Program-made: the position numbers and the translations under genes
Assembly (NCBI GenBank): GCA_020633625.1
Contig: JACKDJ010000007.1
Span: 1-17,500 of the forward strand
Length of the DNA: 17,500 nt
Origin: Myxococcales bacterium
GTDB taxonomy: Bacteria > Myxococcota_A > Bradymonadia > REDH01
Reading direction: 5' to 3'
Notes under the pieces: model-generated
Database searches by the model: none
What the model was told of the DNA's origin: nothing
The model's input: the letters and a program-made list of their open reading frames with translations, nothing else
Shown: positions 14,486 through 17,500 of the stretch, piece by piece
How the letters are laid out: every line of letters begins with the position of its first letter
Numbering within the stretch: the stretch's first letter is position 1

Positions 14486-15585
14486 GGCGCCCCTCGCTGC
14501 TCCGCGCTCGTGAGCAGCTCTCGGCCCGCGCGGACGAACCGCGACCGCGGGTACTCCGCCTCGAGCCACGCAAGAGACTCGCGCATCCCCGCCAAGTCGC
14601 CCAGCTCGAGCTGCAGCTCCATGATGTGGTACTGCGTGTCGTCGCGGCGCAGCGAGAGCTTGTACATCCCCTGAAACCGCTCGAGCACCGCGATGGCCTC
14701 ACGCAGCTCGCCGCGAGACTCGTGGATCTCCGCCATCCGGAACAGCGTCGGCATGTAGTACTCGGACTCGTAGTCAGCCATGATCCAGCTGACCTCGCGA
14801 GTGTCGATGAAAGCCTTCAGCAGGCGATACTCATCGTCGACACGACCCAACGTCCGGTAGCACAGCGCGGACCGCCACACCGAGTCGTCGACAAGTCCGC
14901 TCGGGTGAAAGTTCGTGACCAGCACGCCATACACTTCCAACGCGGACTCCGGGTCCGCCAGGTCCTCCTGAAGCACGCGAGCCGTCCAGTAGGCCAGGTT
15001 GTCGGCGATCTCGGTCCGCTGGAGCGCGATGAAGCGGTCGACCAGGTACGCATAGAGTTCGCGCGAGCGGCCCGACGCACGCAGCGTGTCGATCAGCTCG
15101 TACAGCGCGTCGTCGGCCGAATACGTGTTCGGGAAGGTCTCTATCACCGCCTTCCACAGTGGCTCCGCAGCGGCTGCCCCATCACGGCGCGCCACGATGC
15201 GGCCCGCATGGAACAGCGCTTGACCGGCGGAGTGGTCGTACAAGCTGGTGGGGTTCTGGTAGACCGACGCGTACGCCGCGAGCGCCTCATCGTCTCGCCC
15301 CTGCTGCTCGAGCATGTAGCCGAGCCGGTAGCGGATGTAGCTGCGCAGGTCGTCGCGCGGGGACTCCGACGCGAGCTCCAGGTAGCGCGAGTACGCGCCC
15401 GAGAAGTCGCCGTCATCGGCGAGCGCGTCCGCAGCCAGCAGCGCGCGGTTGAAGTCCCAGCTCGCCGCTGGCACGCCGCAGCCCGCGACGACCAGCGAGA
15501 CAGACAGCGCGACCGAGCGGACTAGCCCGAGCCGGACGCCGAGGTGTGCCGGGGCGCCTGCCCCGCGGTCTGCGGGCCGGCGCAC
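14482..15585 (-). CDS. TPR-repeat lipoprotein leading the Mla-like operon
   Basis: A predicted periplasmic lipoprotein. A hydrophobic signal stretch (VRSVALSVSLVV) ends in the lipobox VAGC; after the Cys the mature protein is about 331 residues. It consists of TPR/Sel1-like helical pairs, for example FSGAYSRYLELASESPRDDLRSYIRYRLGYMLEQQGRDDEALAAY, ADDALYELIDTLRASGRSREL, ESALEVYGVLVTNFHPSG, YYMPTLFRMAEIHESRGELREAIAVLERF and LELGDLAGMRESLAWLEAEYPRS. TPR lipoproteins act as scaffolds in outer-membrane assembly, such as BamD. The start is uncertain: GTG 15585 puts the Cys at residue 36; GTG 15606 and ATG 15747 are also in frame, none with a strong Shine-Dalgarno. The stop overlaps the ATPase 1 start (GTGA), so it belongs to the transporter operon. 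The role is inferred only from position. Confidence 0.82.
   Translation of the reverse strand: MRRPADRGAGAPAHLGVRLGLVRSVALSVSLVVAGCGVPAASWDFNRALLAADALADDGDFSGAYSRYLELASESPRDDLRSYIRYRLGYMLEQQGRDDEALAAYASVYQNPTSLYDHSAGQALFHAGRIVARRDGAAAAEPLWKAVIETFPNTYSADDALYELIDTLRASGRSRELYAYLVDRFIALQRTEIADNLAYWTARVLQEDLADPESALEVYGVLVTNFHPSGLVDDSVWRSALCYRTLGRVDDEYRLLKAFIDTREVSWIMADYESEYYMPTLFRMAEIHESRGELREAIAVLERFQGMYKLSLRRDDTQYHIMELQLELGDLAGMRESLAWLEAEYPRSRFVRAGRELLTSAEQRGAP
14490..14495 (-). promoter_or_regulatory. Ribosome binding site of ATPase 1
   Basis: GAGGGG on the minus strand lies just upstream of GTG 14485, inside the end of the lipoprotein gene. With the four-base GTGA overlap it marks the true start of the ATPase. 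Confidence 0.6.
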
Positions 15586-15810
15586 GCTCGCCGACGCTGC
15601 GCGCACCGCCGCAGCTGCGGCGGTCTCTTCGGCGCGCCGCGCGCCACGTAGCTCGGCGACCGTCTTGCGTGACGTCCACCCCTGGAGGCGCGGACACTCG
15701 GGGCTGGCGATCACGAGGACACGTGCCGGGTTGAGAGGCTGGCGCATTGTACGGCGACGCCGGAGGGATGCAACCACCTGCCGGTCGCACGGGCGTCCCA
15801 GACGCCGGGG

Positions 15811-16386
15811 TCAGAGCTGCGTGCGCGGCGGCACCCCTTCCGGGCGGAGCTCCTCGACCACGGCGCGCCGCGTCCAGTTCACGACGAGGATCGTGCAGTT
15901 GGCGACGAAGCGCCGCTCACCGAGCTCGGCGAGGACGGTCCGCAGGACTCCGCCGTGGGAGAAGACGAGGTGGTCGCCGACCTCCAGGTCATCGACAAAG
16001 GCGAGCACCCGCCGCCGCAGCGTCTCGACGGACTCGCCGCCGGGCGCCTGGAAGGTCCCAAAGGTGGCGAAGTGCTCTGCGTACTGCGCGGCGATGTCGT
16101 CCCAGACGCGCCCGTCGAGCTCGCCGAAGTCGAGCTCTCGGACGCGCGGCTCCAGGGCGGGCTCGAAGCCAGCGAGCCGTGCCGTGTGGACGGCGCGCTG
16201 GAGGTCGGACGACCAGATGGAGTCGAAGCTGCGGCCTTCGAGCAGGGGCCGGAGCGCGCGCGCTTGGTCCTCACCGCGCGGAGTGAGCGGCACGTCGTGC
16301 CATCCGGCGATGGTTCGGCTGGCGTTTGCGGTGGTCTCGGCGTGTCTGACGAAGGTGATGTTCTTCGTCGCGGATTGGTTGGACAC
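15811..16386 (-). CDS. Histidine phosphatase superfamily protein (phosphoglycerate mutase-like)
   Basis: A 191-residue cytoplasmic enzyme of the branch-1 histidine phosphatase fold. The phosphorylated His is His15 in FVRHAETTAN, after which come GWHDVPLTPRGEDQA, SSDLQRAVHTA, the acidic block RELDFGELDG (Glu84 likely proton donor) and the second catalytic His144 in VFSHGGVLR. This set of motifs resembles alpha-ribazole-5'-phosphate phosphatase (CobC), PhoE-like phosphatases and GpmB; the sequence alone does not settle the substrate, and no cobalamin genes are nearby. The open frame continues to GTG 16425, but that codon lies inside the rRNA terminator hairpin, so GTG 16386 (MSNQSATKNI) is preferred although its Shine-Dalgarno is poor. 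It lies directly downstream of the rRNA operon on the same strand. Confidence 0.85.
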   Translation of the reverse strand: MSNQSATKNITFVRHAETTANASRTIAGWHDVPLTPRGEDQARALRPLLEGRSFDSIWSSDLQRAVHTARLAGFEPALEPRVRELDFGELDGRVWDDIAAQYAEHFATFGTFQAPGGESVETLRRRVLAFVDDLEVGDHLVFSHGGVLRTVLAELGERRFVANCTILVVNWTRRAVVEELRPEGVPPRTQL

Positions 16387-16410
16387 GGTTGGGGTGGAGT
16401 TTGAGAGTTC

Positions 16411-16450
16411 CAAAAGCGCCAACACCCCGTCGTTGTGCGACGGGGTGTTG
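16411..16450 (-). terminator. Rho-independent-type terminator of the rRNA operon
   Basis: A perfect 13-bp inverted repeat (16420-16432 with 16438-16450) with a five-base loop begins eight bases after the 3' end of 5S rRNA. On the minus strand it is followed by GCGCTTTT. A strong GC-rich stem plus a short T-run directly after 5S is the expected arrangement for an rRNA operon terminator. Confidence 0.8.
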
Positions 16451-16458
16451 GTGATGGG

Positions 16459-16576
16459 TGCCGGCAGCGACCTACTCTCCCACAGGGGTAACCCTGCAGT
16501 ACCATCGGCGCAGGAGGGCTTAACGACCGAGTTCGGGATGGGATCGGGTGGGGCCCCTCCGCTGTAACCACCGGCA
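16459..16576 (-). rRNA. rrf: 5S ribosomal RNA
   Basis: Read on the minus strand, the molecule begins TGCCGGTGGTTACAGCGG and ends GTAGGTCGCTGCCGGCA. These ends pair as helix I (TGCCGG with CCGGCA). Internal landmarks are the CCCGATCCCATCCCGAACTC stretch, GCGCCGATGGTACTGCAGG and GGGAGAGTAGG, all typical of bacterial 5S. At about 118 bases it has normal length. Ends are set by helix pairing and may be off by one or two bases. Confidence 0.95.
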
Positions 16577-16650
16577 TAAAGGTGGGTCTTTGAGGGTGAG
16601 GGTGAGAGGTATTGGTGAGTGTGTCGTGCGGATGTGTGCAGGACAAGGCA
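16577..16650 (-). other. 23S-5S intergenic spacer
   Basis: About 74 bases lie between the 3' end of 23S and 5S. The stretch carries short GGGTGAG-type repeats on the plus strand. No tRNA gene is seen in it. Confidence 0.7.

Positions 16651-17500
<850 letters not shown>

Noticed and set aside
15792..15806. Short GGCGTC/GACGCC hairpin just after the phosphatase stop
   Set aside because: Only six base pairs with no T-run; too weak to call a terminator in this GC content.

Overview
The window is high-GC bacterial chromosome of Gram-negative character. It has a complete MCE/Mla-type lipid transport operon, several lipoproteins, an O-antigen-ligase-like protein and a 23S-5S rRNA operon end. The mix of a PilZ protein, TPR plus cyclic-nucleotide-binding regulators, an MshEN-GAF protein without an ATPase, a TPR lipoprotein and a subtilase with a polytopic membrane tail suggests a Myxococcota (Polyangia-like) or related deltaproteobacterial lineage. 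That placement is inferred from protein style, not measured.

Layout. 1-365 (+): the 3' end of a cyclic-nucleotide-binding-like gene. 496-2283 (+): a secreted subtilase with five predicted C-terminal membrane helices. 2417-2734 (+): a stand-alone PilZ protein. 9060-2765 (-): four co-directional genes in transcription order: O-antigen-ligase-like membrane protein with a TPR tail, MshEN/GAF protein, small lipoprotein, and TPR protein with tandem cNMP-binding domains. 9223-10254 (+): a signal-peptidase-I-fold membrane protein that has lost both catalytic residues. 15585-10274 (-): a tightly coupled operon of TPR lipoprotein, MlaF-type ATPase 1, MlaE-type permease 1, MlaE-type permease 2, MlaF-type ATPase 2 and MlaD-type MCE protein. 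16386-15811 (-): a histidine phosphatase. 17500-16411 (-): the 3' part of 23S rRNA, then 5S rRNA and a strong hairpin terminator.

The most interesting system is the Mla-like operon. It encodes two different permeases and two different ATPases where a classical Mla system has one of each. The ATPases carry complementary lesions. ATPase 1 has an intact LSGGM signature, but Asp163 replaces the Walker B catalytic glutamate. ATPase 2 keeps that glutamate (Glu163), but its signature is the degenerate FGDGM. This is the arrangement known from heterodimeric ABC transporters such as TAP1/TAP2 and TM287/288, which have one consensus and one degenerate ATP site. The operon therefore probably encodes an asymmetric heteromeric MCE lipid transporter, F1F2-E1E2 with an MlaD ring, led by a TPR lipoprotein in place of MlaB/MlaC genes.

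The second notable gene is the signal peptidase pseudoenzyme at 9223-10254. Ser is replaced by Asp147 and Lys by Ser188, while the surrounding motifs are kept. No CRISPR arrays, insertion sequences, tRNAs or phage genes were seen, and no gene-free stretch exceeds 300 bases.
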